Source: Symbiodinium natans (Eukaryota > Sar > Dinophyceae > Suessiales > Symbiodiniaceae). From it: a stretch of DNA of 64,000 nucleotides. Under the pieces are notes generated by a model. That model had not been told where the DNA came from and searched no databases. It saw only the letters and a list, made by a program, of their open reading frames with translations. The stretch is from positions 905,692 to 969,691 of the forward strand of contig CAJNDS010002301.1 in the NCBI GenBank assembly GCA_905221605.1, given 5' to 3'. Shown one piece after another: positions 32,301-36,702 of the stretch; position 1 is the first letter of the stretch; the number at the start of each line of letters is the position of its first letter. The position numbers and the translations under genes are program-made.

Positions 32301-34948
32301 AGCGGATCCTGACCCAGCAGGGCGTCGAAGGTGTCCGCGCGCAGTCGCGCCACAAGCCGACTGCGTAACCTTGGGGGTTTAAGGGTTTAGGGTTTAGGGT
32401 TTCGGGTTTAGGGTTTTAGGCCATCGGTGCAGCTCTTCAAACCATGGTGCTTCTGAGTGTCAGAATCACGTGGCCCTGATAATATCAGGGCCACGTGATT
32501 CTGACAGCACACCCAACGGCTCATTAACTTAGGGGTGTCGCTGTTCAAGTGTTCCCATCGCTTTACATGGTTTTGGGCATTCGTGTCCACCCCTAACTTA
32601 CTTGAATGGCTGGGGGTTTTGGCGCTTGCTCATATGCTACTAAACCCTAAACCCTTAACCCATTGAACCGAAGAGCGTTAACCCCACAATGCCCTACAGA
32701 CCCAAAGTTCATAAATCTTCGCCAAACCCCTATAGACCCGTACGCCTAAGACCCCAAGGCCCACAAGCCCCCCAAAGCCCCAACAAACAAATCAAAAGGG
32801 CTTCTGAGACCCCAAGCCCCCCCCCCCCCTGATTTGTACCAGGGAACCCTAAACCCTAAATTTCCCTTAACCCTTATCCCTAAACGCCAAACCCTAAATT
32901 TTCCTTATAACCCTAAACCCTAAATTTGTCCAGGGGGCATGTTGAAAGCAAAGTTCTTCAAGCACTCAGCACATCCACCCACTAGCGCAGCGGCTGCGAC
33001 GGCGGTGGCGCGCTGGCAGAGGAGAGCCCGCCCGAGTCCCTGGGAGGAGGGTTTAGGGTTTAGGGTTTATAGGGTTTAGGGTTTAGGGTTTAGGGTGTAG
33101 TTGGCTGAAAACTAGACCCACGGGTGACCTAGAACGAAAACGGGCGCCCTTTTCGGTTTTTGTGGGACTTATACGGAAACCTGAACCCCCTAAAACAAAT
33201 GGAATCAAGGCGGGCTTAATGACCCGACATTCCCAGATACCTGAACATTGGGTTCTTCGGGGCCCTAGTAGCCTATGTAGTAGGTCAGGGTAAGATCCCA
33301 ACACTCCAACATGAAAAGGCACACTGCAATCTACCCCTGAGAGTCCTCACTTCCAATCATACACCCGAAACCCTAAACCCTAAGCCCTAAGCCCTAAGCC
33401 CTAAACCCCAAAACCTGCACCCTAAACCCTATAAGCCCAAACTAGGGCCTCCGGGAGGTTTTTGGGGATAGGGTCGGCACCTGGACGGCTGCGAAGAGTG
33501 CTGCGGACACCAGAGGAGGCGAGGCGACCTGGACTGAACTGAGACAGAAGGAGTGATACGTGTCGCATACGCACCGGGCATCCTTATATGTTTTGCTCCA
33601 CAACTACAGCGCGCTCTACATGCACTTACTGTAGGAAGGTAAAAGTCTTGCTTGACATCCGGATGTTGGGACGTGCCCCCTTATACTAACAGTCCTTAGT
33701 AGGGACTATACTAGGGGGTACTCCAAACCCCTACTGAGGACTGTTGGTATAAGGGGGGACATCCCAATCCTGAGTGGGTCCTTGTATGTCCTCCTCTCTG
33801 CGACGCCCTAAACCCTTAACCCTAAACCCTAAACCCTGAATCCTAAACCCGAAAATCCAGAAACCCTAAGCATCGCCTCGGCCAAGGAAGTGAAAAGGAG
33901 ACCTGACAGCGGCGGGGCAATGGCCATCTTTAAGTATAGTGACAGCTAGACCCAAGAGTAAAGTGGGAGGGTTTAGGGTGAAGGGTTTAGGGTTTAGGGT
34001 TTAGGGTTTAGGGTGAAGGGTTTGTTTAGAAGGGGCAAAAAAAGGCGAATAAGGGCCTGCTCTTCCTAGACAGGGTTTTTAATTCCGTCACCGCAAAAAG
34101 TGGTTTGCTAAAAAAACTCCGAACATACTGCATCCTGAATCATCAGACTTCTGCTGGTTTCTATGTCCTATGTATTTTGTGGGGGAGAGGAAGGGTGTTG
34201 ATTGCGGGAGGGGGTTAGGGGCGAAGGGGAGGCGGGGCGGGTTGAGCTGTAGAAGGCTGAGCTTACATGACGAAGAGCTCGAAGCCCCAGCAACTCAAGT
34301 TGAATGTTGAGGTATAGGGCCGGATCTCGAACTCAAAAAGGAGTACTGCACCCCCATCCTAAGTTAGGGTTTAGGGTTTAGGGGCTGACTTGGTTTCGGG
34401 GGTGTTGGGGCGTAAAAGCTTGAAGCAGCATACGCCACAATCCTGAGAAGGCAATTCCGGAAATAGGTGCCCTACATACCCTACACAGCTTTCTCACCCC
34501 AAGCCCTAAACCCGAGACGCTCTCCCCACTAACAGGCCTTGAAGGTCGAGGGCTACGGGGGTTTAGGGTTTAGGGTTTAGGGTTTAGGGTTTAGGGTTTA
34601 GGGTTTAGGGTTAGGGTTTAGGGTTTAGGGCTTAGGGTTTAGGGTCTAGGGTTTAGGACAGAAGTCTCGGGACCCGGCCAAGGATCCCGAGGCTCAGCCA
34701 CAGGTAGTCGATACCTCCCAGGCCGCAGACGTCTTGGTTTGGGAGGAGGCTGCTGACTTCGGACATGTTGAGACCTCACGCCTCTTAAGCCAGGTAACCC
34801 TAAACCCTAAACCCTAGACCCTAAACCCTAAACCCTAAGCAGACCCTGAGTCCAAGCCCTGGTCTCTGAACAAGGCCCAGCCTCGAAGCAGCCGCAGCAT
34901 GGCAAGCGCCACCTCTGTGCGACTGCGTTGGCTTCTCCCACCCAGCTC
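11253..34948 (-). CDS. ABC exporter (ABCB-type half transporter), about 25 small exons over 23.7 kb
   Basis: Minus-strand islands between telomere-like arrays spell an ABC exporter in the correct order: membrane-domain segments (RLVARLR; KLLQKELSFYDEV-GELTSR; LKSMSDTMNLR; ALSLLRTVRALGAE; LALGLFSAAANGTPPLLSA; FFGGHMVLTGQMTGE), then the nucleotide-binding domain with Walker A split by an intron (GFSGSG|KSS), EYDPAWLR, ENIAWGL, AAEFIESLPQ, GQRQRIAIARAL, LLLDEPTSALD, IVAHDLRLS and RIVEEGRHEELLELGG, and a TGA stop at 11253. The family exports lipids, peptides or drugs across membranes using ATP and works as a dimer; the substrate is unknown. Phase agrees across most adjacent exons. About 460 codons were placed; a half transporter has roughly 600, so a few exons (parts of TM3-TM4, the start of the NBD, the Q-loop glutamine, LSG) were not found. 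The 5' end is unknown. Catalytic Lys, Asp-Glu and His are present, so the gene looks intact. Confidence 0.85.
12036..12096 (-). CDS. ABC transporter exon: RIVEEG..HEELL segment
   Basis: It reads RIVEEGRHEELLELGGSYT, the conserved segment that follows the H-loop in ABCB-type proteins. The acceptor is TTAAAGAG and the donor is GC (ACAAG|GCGGGT). Two bases complete a glycine begun at 12681. Confidence 0.85.
12312..12470. repeat. TTTAGGG array
   Basis: About 22 heptamers with one TTTAGGA variant, in the ABC intron between the H-loop and RIVEEG exons. Confidence 0.95.
12541..12645. repeat. Octamer variant array TTTAGGGG
   Basis: The unit is eight bases (TTTAGGGG, with TTCAGGGG and TCTAGGGG versions), locally uniform. 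Confidence 0.85.
12681..12747 (-). CDS. ABC transporter exon: H-loop
   Basis: It reads IVAHDLRLSMVQHADKIVVM then DG. The switch histidine is followed by D-L-R-L-S where RLS is usual. The acceptor is CTCCCGAG and the donor is GC (GGAG|GCTGGG). Length is 22 codons plus 1 base and phase matches both neighbours. Confidence 0.9.
13136..13171 (-). CDS. ABC transporter exon before the H-loop (12 codons)
   Basis: It reads AQWSERRGVHRT. The acceptor is CACGCTGCAG and the donor is GT (GAACA|GTCATC). Phase 0 on both sides. Joined to the next exon it gives HRT-IVAH, matching the family's R-T-x-I-V-x-A-H. Confidence 0.75.
13949..14028 (-). CDS. ABC transporter exon: Walker B and D-loop
   Basis: It reads QVLLLDEPTSALDATSSAEV then SQALEQ. 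Walker B LLLDE and D-loop SALD are intact. The acceptor AACCCTAG is itself part of a CCCTAAA-like copy; the donor is GC (GAGCAG|GCGCAG). Length is 2 bases plus 26 codons. Confidence 0.92.
14040..14141. mobile_element. MITE-like foldback family C, copy 1
   Basis: Terminal inverted repeats ACTGCTAATTGCCTAAGAGC CCCC and GGGGTTCTTAAGCAAATAGT enclose an AT-rich core. It lies just upstream of the Walker B exon, inside the intron. Confidence 0.6.
14229..14331. mobile_element. MITE-like foldback family A, copy 1
   Basis: The left arm GGGATGCACTCCCCCTTGTA CCAACAGTCC and the right arm GGACTGTTCCTATGAGGGGG AACGTCCC are imperfect inverted copies. It is about 100 bp, non-coding and AT-richer in the middle. 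Confidence 0.65.
14434..14480 (-). CDS. ABC transporter exon: signature-motif region
   Basis: It reads GQRQRIAIARALIRDP, the second half of the LSGGQ signature with the following helix. The acceptor is AGTCGCCAG. The exact 3' border is uncertain. It is flanked by CCCTAAA on the left (14338-14394) and TTTAGGG on the right (14499-14575). Confidence 0.9.
15128..15331. mobile_element. MITE-like foldback family C, copy 2 (enlarged)
   Basis: The ends ACTACTAATTGCTTAAGAAC and GGTGCTTAAGCAAATAGCAG T match family C. A 13-base C tract joined to a 19-base A tract (15149-15180) sits just inside the left end, and an internal segment (CTTCTTCCTCATTATGG / CCTCCTTGTTATGG) appears duplicated. Confidence 0.6.
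15367..15405 (-). CDS. ABC transporter exon: AAEFIESLPQ segment
   Basis: It reads TARAAEFIESLPQ, the conserved helix between Q-loop and signature. The acceptor is AGCCCGCAG. It joins in phase 0 to the exon at 16347-16288. The donor (GA or GC) is uncertain. The exon carrying VGERG..LSG was not found. Confidence 0.85.
16139..16257. repeat. CCCTAAA / CCCTAAAA mixed array
   Basis: Heptamers alternate with octamers (extra A). It directly follows the 3' border of the ENIAWGL exon. Confidence 0.9.
16288..16347 (-). CDS. ABC transporter exon: ENIAWGL segment after the Q-loop
   Basis: It reads ENIAWGLRGVSEAMVKQAAE, exactly 20 codons. The acceptor is CTTCGCCAG and the donor is GC (GCAGAG|GCCCCT). It is flanked by CCCTAAA on the left and TTTAGGG on the right. 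Confidence 0.9.
16394..16852 (+). CDS. Plus-strand coding segments inside an ABC intron, unrecognised
   Basis: Three open pieces follow one another. Segment 16394-16588 reads AAKPIFPPKPTFALLLPSDA onward, 16597-16671 reads VVATAYFKVRPLYEHKTKPN onward, and 16690-16850 reads ALESELDHAEEDNQQKPEPP onward, ending in MSL and TGA. The gaps are tiny (11-38 bases, and a 15-base in-frame stretch with a TGA), too short for ordinary introns. This could be a decayed gene, or one with very small introns. The first segment begins directly after a TTTAG from an adjoining array. No family recognised. Confidence 0.35.
17480..17545. repeat. Dispersed repeat shared with 21819-21880
   Basis: Common core: GATTCCCTTAT, AAGG, CTAATA, AAGGTACCC, ATTTCGGAAACCCCC. 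Contains short inverted CTTAT/ATAAG pieces. Probably another small element. Confidence 0.4.
18161..18205. mobile_element. MITE-like family A, half element
   Basis: Only one arm is clear: AAGGACTGTTAGTATAGGGG GGAACATCCC. The matching left arm is not visible. Confidence 0.5.
18343..18393 (-). CDS. ABC transporter exon: EYDPAWLR segment
   Basis: It reads VNISEYDPAWLRNHLGV (17 codons). The acceptor is GTGACAAG and the donor is GT (GGGGTC|GTAGGC). Joined to the preceding exon it gives SVTFDD-VNISEYDPAWLR, which matches family consensus closely. Confidence 0.88.
18789..18818 (-). CDS. ABC transporter exon: 10-codon exon EGGGSVTFDD
   Basis: It reads EGGGSVTFDD. The acceptor is CCACCAG and the donor is GT (GACGAT|GTGGGT). 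The 30-base length is extreme, but both neighbours fit in phase and motif. Confidence 0.75.
18922..18968 (-). CDS. ABC transporter exon: second half of Walker A
   Basis: It reads KSSLLGLLLRFYDLE after completing the glycine of Walker A. The acceptor is CTTGTGCCAG. The donor appears to be GA (TTGGAG|GAGACA), a class reported from dinoflagellates. A slightly shorter exon is possible. Confidence 0.85.
19554..19632 (-). CDS. ABC transporter exon: start of NBD to Walker A
   Basis: It reads PGEVLTDLCLHCPAGKTTAL then VGFSGS and one G. The acceptor is AATGAAG and the donor is GC (GGCTCAG|GCGCCG). The intron splits the Walker A glycine codon, and the next exon restores GSGKSS. Confidence 0.92.
19650..19742. 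repeat. AT-rich microsatellite (ATC/ATA/ATT)
   Basis: Imperfect trinucleotide tract just upstream of the Walker A exon acceptor, in the ABC intron. Confidence 0.8.
20047..20388 (+). CDS. Plus-strand open frame of 113 codons, unrecognised
   Basis: The longest array-free open frame in this part. It has mixed, protein-like composition (LLQELALRVELRAWASVFVG; KTHHGAASWLSSWELPEPCQ) and ends in TAA just before a CCCTAAA array. The frame begins at GTG, and no ATG or acceptor was settled. It lies in the ABC intron between the linker and Walker A exons. Function unknown. Confidence 0.35.
   Translation: MQPGRSPTTSNHKDPTSNGNDSSEPPVVVGRDMRSGRDESKCRPWLLQELALRVELRAWASVFVGFNVKTHHGAASWLSSWELPEPCQDEPGAYLGSSQQMWPCHTALAMLTC
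20466..20518 (-). CDS. ABC transporter exon, probable linker between membrane domain and NBD
   Basis: It reads LASAKGAAKNRAGSRSK. An AxAKGAA motif is usual just before the NBD in exporters. The acceptor is TGCCTGAG and the donor is GC (CAAAG|GCGCCG). The neighbouring exons on both sides are missing, so phase cannot be checked. Confidence 0.5.
20613..20651. repeat. (TA)n microsatellite with a central TTAACA interruption
   Basis: Two TA runs that can pair with each other. Confidence 0.9.
21819..21880. repeat. Dispersed repeat shared with 17480-17545
   Basis: GATTCCCTTATGATAAGGAC TCC, ATAATATAAGGTACCCC, ATTTCGGAAACCCCC. No coding potential. Confidence 0.4.
22366..22647 (-). CDS. Minus-strand open frame, unrecognised
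   Basis: An open frame of 93 codons that includes SHHSGGWNPIEGFSITPVTR and LLYLDTAADGRDPRPIPYFY. It contains a short tandem of four 10-bp units (GTATGACCGG type, 22553-22590). No family recognised; could be chance. Confidence 0.2.
   Translation of the reverse strand: MNSAPCSLCHSVREQLTEPWVTPGHTRSYPVIASRAVAVSHHSGGWNPIEGFSITPVTRSQALATYLLYLDTAADGRDPRPIPYFYWQEHETS
22725..23067 (+). CDS. Three plus-strand exons with GT-AG introns, unrecognised protein
   Basis: Exon 22858-22930 has acceptor TTCTGTTTGCAG and donor CAAG|GTGAGC. Exon 22994-23067 has acceptor ACGCACCGCCAG and donor GAGG|GTAAGC. They join in phase (G+AG) and read ALASLPNTETTLHRHIGVAI then ARLQ-ERNLDSVEPYERLSG then TVVRVDPLKR. Before them, 22725 to about 22813 reads PELSLPKDWFGRQLSKITPE then LFDEAM after acceptor GGGCCCAG; its donor phase does not settle. 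A further acceptor at TTTTTGTTTAG (23179) may start a basic C-terminal exon (GGAGRAKRSRRQRRSTSPGS). The introns are only about 50-110 bases. The gene is nested opposite the ABC transporter. Function unknown. Confidence 0.55.
23378..23770 (-). CDS. Minus-strand open frames, unrecognised
   Basis: Two overlapping minus-strand frames (23770-23518 and 23653-23378) have protein-like composition (HRKHYFFCVFGKAPAHVDVS; WLPKAEELWTMFRVTLLALL). They are in different frames, and a small intron could join them, but no border pair fitted in phase. The stretch is free of arrays. Confidence 0.3.
24308..24359 (-). CDS. ABC transporter exon: FFGGHMVLTGQMTGE
   Basis: It reads ALFFGGHMVLTGQMTGE, the turn and start of TM6. 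The acceptor is AACCGAG and the donor is GC (GGGGAG|GCCCAG). The first base completes a leucine begun at 25122. Confidence 0.85.
24913..24983. mobile_element. Dispersed repeat family B, copy 2
   Basis: GGGGCCTCAATAATTGGAAT AGGGTCTTGGGGGGC followed by GAGGGACCACAAGGGAATA. Same family as 7445-7520. Confidence 0.4.
25122..25182 (-). CDS. ABC transporter exon: TM5-region segment
   Basis: It reads LALGLFSAAANGTPPLLSA, hydrophobic with the family's N-G turn. The acceptor is CTGTCGAG and the donor is GC (GCCCT|GCCCGA). Phase matches 25730 (G+GC) and 24359 (CT+G). Confidence 0.82.
25730..25760 (-). CDS. ABC transporter exon: AVIDAAQRER
   Basis: It has ten codons plus one base. The acceptor is GGCACTGAG and the donor is CGAG|GTCCTC. 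It joins GAE on one side and GLALGLF on the other in phase. The segment is shorter than usual here, so another small exon may exist between 27173 and 25760. Confidence 0.6.
26440..26848 (-). pseudogene. Coding-like minus frame interrupted only by TAG
   Basis: One minus frame from 26848 to about 26350 has convincing protein composition (MPLKVDARSDFGIYAYFWKG; EACVLQVLEKDDANRRGEKV) but contains TAG at 26656, about 26514 and about 26431, with TAA only near 26353. It lies in an ABC intron. Probably a decayed coding segment. Confidence 0.35.
27054..27147. repeat. CCCTAAA array
   Basis: About 13 heptamers on one side of the RTVRALGAE exon. Confidence 0.95.
27173..27214 (-). CDS. ABC transporter exon: RTVRALGAE
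   Basis: It reads ALSLLRTVRALGAE (14 codons), the most recognisable motif of the membrane domain. The acceptor is TCCTCCCAG and the donor is GC (GCTGAG|GCGAAA). It lies between opposed arrays: CCCTAAA (27054-27147) and TTTAGGG (27256-27395). Confidence 0.9.
27256..27425. repeat. TTTAGGG array
   Basis: About 20 perfect heptamers followed by variants, on the other side of the RTVRALGAE exon and opposed to the previous array. Confidence 0.95.
27685..27729 (-). CDS. ABC transporter exon before RTVRALGAE
   Basis: It reads LEASHMEDAATRVGE (15 codons) and fits the conserved ...A.A..V.E..LS.. helix. The acceptor is CAAAGCAG. The donor would be GA (GGGGAG|GAGTTC), and one E may be lost or gained depending on the border. 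Confidence 0.65.
27967..28068. repeat. Microsatellite of TTATTATTACTC type
   Basis: About eight imperfect units of ATTATTACTCTT. It produces a false poly-leucine ORF on the plus strand. Confidence 0.9.
28175..28284 (+). CDS. Plus-strand exon with consensus splice sites, unrecognised
   Basis: The acceptor is CCAATCTCTCAG and the donor is GCGC|GTAAGT, a textbook 5' site. It reads EENAVFSEIVLALWGFDVET then PAARVRETSKEGPCAR. The length is 36 codons plus two bases. It lies opposite the ABC gene inside its intron, just after a TTATTACTC microsatellite. Flanking exons were not found and no family is recognised. Confidence 0.5.
28533..28602. repeat. CCCTAAA array
   Basis: Ten heptamers in an ABC intron. 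Confidence 0.95.
29574..29745. repeat. CCCTAAA array with a CCCTGAA block
   Basis: Perfect copies and a uniform block of four CCCTGAA units (29637-29664). It abuts the TM3 exon. Confidence 0.9.
29760..29829 (-). CDS. ABC transporter exon: TM3-region segment
   Basis: It reads LLALLRLDLATTARLAALLV then LLW, strongly hydrophobic. The acceptor is CTCTGACCAG and the donor is GT (TGTGG|GTCTGT). The first base completes the codon begun at 30490 (AC+C). Confidence 0.72.
30490..30528 (-). CDS. ABC transporter exon: LKSMSDTMNLR
   Basis: It reads ALKSMSDTMNLR. The acceptor is GGAAGCCCAG and the donor is GC (CGAAC|GCCCTA). Phase fits both sides (CT+T, AC+C). It matches the conserved D..x.M.D.x..N. stretch after GELTSRL. 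Confidence 0.75.
30808..30914. repeat. Foldback element of about 105 bp
   Basis: The outer arms AGTAGCCCAGTAACCAC and GGTACCACTGGGCTACC are inverted copies. It lies in an ABC intron. Confidence 0.4.
30971..31047. repeat. CCCTAAA array
   Basis: About eleven perfect heptamers. Confidence 0.95.
31354..31433 (-). CDS. ABC transporter exon: QKELSFYDEV..GELTSR
   Basis: It reads RKFHIKLLQKELSFYDEVDA then GELTSR. The acceptor is CACTCCTAG and the donor is GC (CGTCT|GCCGCT). This is the family's LL.QE..F(F/Y)DE...GEL.SRL coupling region. Confidence 0.88.
31807..31910. mobile_element. MITE-like foldback family A, copy
   Basis: The right arm AAGGACTGTTAGTATGAGGG GGAAGATCCCAA is well kept and the left arm diverged (TTGGAATGTTCCCC...AGCAGCCCTTAATCGGGA). 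Confidence 0.55.
32147..32250. mobile_element. MITE-like foldback family C, copy 3
   Basis: The ends TTCTACTACTTGCTTAAGAA and TTTCTTAAGCAAATAATAGC are inverted copies around a core with CTTCCTTATAAGGG. Confidence 0.6.
32309..32360 (-). CDS. ABC transporter exon: RLVARLR(ADTFDALLGQ)
   Basis: It reads RLVARLR then ADTFDALLGQ. The acceptor is GGTTACGCAG. A GC donor directly after RLVARLR (at 32339) joins in phase 0 to RKFHIKLLQKE at 31433. The stretch from 32338 to 32309 is a second version of the same family motif and may be an alternative exon end or part of another copy. Confidence 0.7.
32458..32506. repeat. Perfect 24-nt inverted repeat with a 1-nt spacer
   Basis: The arm TGTCAGAATCACGTGGCCCT GATA is followed by one A and its exact reverse complement. 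It would extrude as a near-perfect 49-bp hairpin in an ABC intron. The arms contain CACGTG. A second imperfect foldback (TAACTTAGGGGTG / CACCCCTAACTTA, about 32524-32603) lies next to it. Confidence 0.9.
32950..33039 (-). CDS. ABC transporter exon: TM2-region segment
   Basis: It is open and hydrophobic: ATAVAAAALVGGCAECLKNF. The acceptor is CCTCCTCCCAG and the proposed donor is GC (AACTTT|GCTTTC). Thirty codons in phase 0. The junction to the 32360 exon does not match in phase, so the 3' border or a missing exon is unresolved. Confidence 0.6.
33661..33770. mobile_element. MITE-like foldback family A, best copy (110 bp)
   Basis: The two arms of about 45 bp (GGATGTTGGGACGTGCCCCC TTATACTAACAGTCC... 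and its inverted partner ending ATCCCAATCC) match at nearly every base. The short loop contains GGGGGTACTCC. There is no coding capacity. Confidence 0.75.
34559..34656. repeat. TTTAGGG array
   Basis: About 13 heptamers, one hexamer (TTAGGG), and variants. Confidence 0.95.
34679..34756 (-). CDS. ABC transporter exon: N-terminal membrane segment
   Basis: It reads VSSLLPNQDVCGLGG then IDYLWLSLGILG. The acceptor is ATGTCCGAAG; TC completes the codon begun by G at 34882. The 3' border (GC) is tentative. Confidence 0.55.
34882..34948 (-). CDS. ABC transporter exon: most upstream exon found
   Basis: It reads ELGGRSQRSRTEVALAMLRL then LR plus one base. The acceptor is CCTTCGGAG and the donor is GC (TTCGAG|GCTGGG). 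It is basic and then hydrophobic, as expected before TM1. The start codon was not located. A TTTAGGG array begins at 34956. Confidence 0.5.
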
Positions 34949-35628
34949 CTCCGAAGGTTTAGGGTTTAGGGTTTAGGGTTTAGGGTTTAGGGTTTAGGGC
35001 TTAGGGTTTAGGGTTTTAGGTCCCAGGTTCATGCTGCAGCAAACTGCCTGAACGACCTTCACAACCTGAGCCTAAACCTCAACTGAAACCCAGAAAAACC
35101 CAACAGAACCTACAAACCCACCTGCGAGCCCGAACCCAAAACCCAAACCCGCGACCCCAAACCCAAAAGAACCTGAAAACCCTGAGCCCAAAAACTCCAA
35201 ACCCCAAAAGCCCCAAAACCCTGAACCCTAACCCCCAAAACCCTAAACGCTAAACCCTATAAACCCTAAGCCTTAAGCCCTAAAACCCTAAATGTTTGTA
35301 CAAAAACGTACACAAAGAGTCTGCCTGGGCAAGCGTCTTGGAGTTCGCGCCGGCACCTATGGATCTTGATAGTAGTTTAGGGTTCCGGGTTTTGGGTTGG
35401 GGGCTAGCCGGCCCTCCCCCCCTCCCTCCCGGGAGAAAATCCTTCACACCCCCAAAAGATTGGGAAGCTTCGTCTCATGCTTCTACGACTGACATTACTA
35501 CGACGACTTCATCATAAGAAAACGTGGTGTGTCTCTTTCTGAAAAAGAAAAACAGCATAACAACATGAGAAAACCCTTAACACCCAGTATGTGGAAACGT
35601 GGGGCCCCCACAGCGTTCCTTTCTGTAG

Positions 35629-35780
35629 GGTTTTAGGGTTTAGGGTTTAGGGTTTAGGGTTTAGGGTTTAGGGTTTAGGGTTTAGGGTTTAGGGTTTAGG
35701 GTTTAGGGTTTAGGGTTTAGGGTTTAGGGTTTAGGGTTTAGGGTTTAGGGTTTAGGGTTTAGGGTTTAGGGTTTCGGGTT
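35629..35780. repeat. TTTAGGG array
   Basis: About 20 perfect heptamers, among the longest in the window, just upstream of the open frame at 35888. Confidence 0.95.
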
Positions 35781-35887
35781 AGGGCCGGGTTGTTTAGGGT
35801 TTCAGGTTTAGGGTTTAAGTTGAGGGCTCAGGGTGTTTCAGCGTGTGGGGGTGTTGAGGTGTTGGGGCTGAGGGCGAGGAGGGGGGG

Positions 35888-36157
35888 GTGGCTGTGACAG
35901 CAGTGGGTGCGGGGAGCAGCGGGAATTGGTGGGACGTAGAGGCGGAGCAAGGGAGTCGGATTTCCTTGAAGATGGTCCTCAATGCGCCCGTTATGGCACC
36001 GCAAGCCCCTGAGAATCTTCTGCGCATGGCCCAGACTTTAGATCGACCCGGATACATCGGGAACGCTTTTGGGTTCGAAACCGCTTCGTCCCAGGACAGA
36101 ATTTTCGGGCCATCCGTGAATCTACCACTGCTTCGGACATCTCACACTACACGCTAA
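35888..36157 (+). CDS. Plus-strand open frame, unrecognised
   Basis: An open frame of about 90 codons following a large TTTAGGG array. It includes MAPQAPENLLRMAQTLDRPG and YIGNAFGFETASSQDRIFGP and ends in TAA. The frame starts at GTG, so the true start or exon border is unknown. No domain recognised. Confidence 0.3.
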   Translation: MAVTAVGAGSSGNWWDVEAEQGSRISLKMVLNAPVMAPQAPENLLRMAQTLDRPGYIGNAFGFETASSQDRIFGPSVNLPLLRTSHTTR

Positions 36158-36275
36158 GATCCTGTCTGTAACTCCTGAAACCCATGGAAAAGTCTCGACC
36201 TGGCTTATTAGCCTTGTAGCGTCTGGAGTAAGGGGGGGGGGGGAATCGGACTACCCGCCGCCGCGGGGAAGAAGT

Positions 36276-36702
36276 GTGCAGGGGCTTTCGCCCAGTAGTG
36301 GCCTTGTGTGTTTTAGGGTTCAGCAGCGAGAACTCGACTCCGAATCCTCACCTGCGACGGGCAGCGTCGCCACTGCGCCCATGAGAAGGAGCCTCCTGGA
36401 AGGAGGCACTATGGGTATTTCTCCAAAACAGGTTCCTTTAATACCCCAAAACATGGTAACCGGTCTTAAAGTAACCCCCCAGGAAGCGATTACCCCTGAA
36501 CCCTTAACCCCATGTTCGGAACCCCCGCATGTCACCCGGCCTACCTACAGTATCCTTACAGGTAATGGCTCTTGGCTTTATGTATAGGTTCAGGGTCACG
36601 TACAGTTCAGTTGGACCGGCAGAGGGTTTGTCTACGAGGACGTGGCGTTCGTCGTTGATGGCCTCCGTGAGGTTAGGGAATGCGCGGGTTTGCTCTTCAA
36701 AT
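36276..36702 (+). pseudogene. Plus-strand frame with one internal TAG, unrecognised
   Basis: One frame runs from 36276 to the TGA at about 36702 and is broken only by TAG at 36585-36587. The second part reads VQFSWTGRGFVYEDVAFVVD then GLREVRECAGLLFK and looks clearly coding. An acceptor-like GGACCGGCAG and a donor-like GTGAG|GTTAGG lie inside it, so it may instead be an exon of about 50 bases. Confidence 0.35.

Noticed and set aside
1750-35800. A true telomere or subtelomere end
   Set aside because: Arrays occur in both orientations, are short, alternate with exons and unique DNA over tens of kilobases, and show no terminal polarity.
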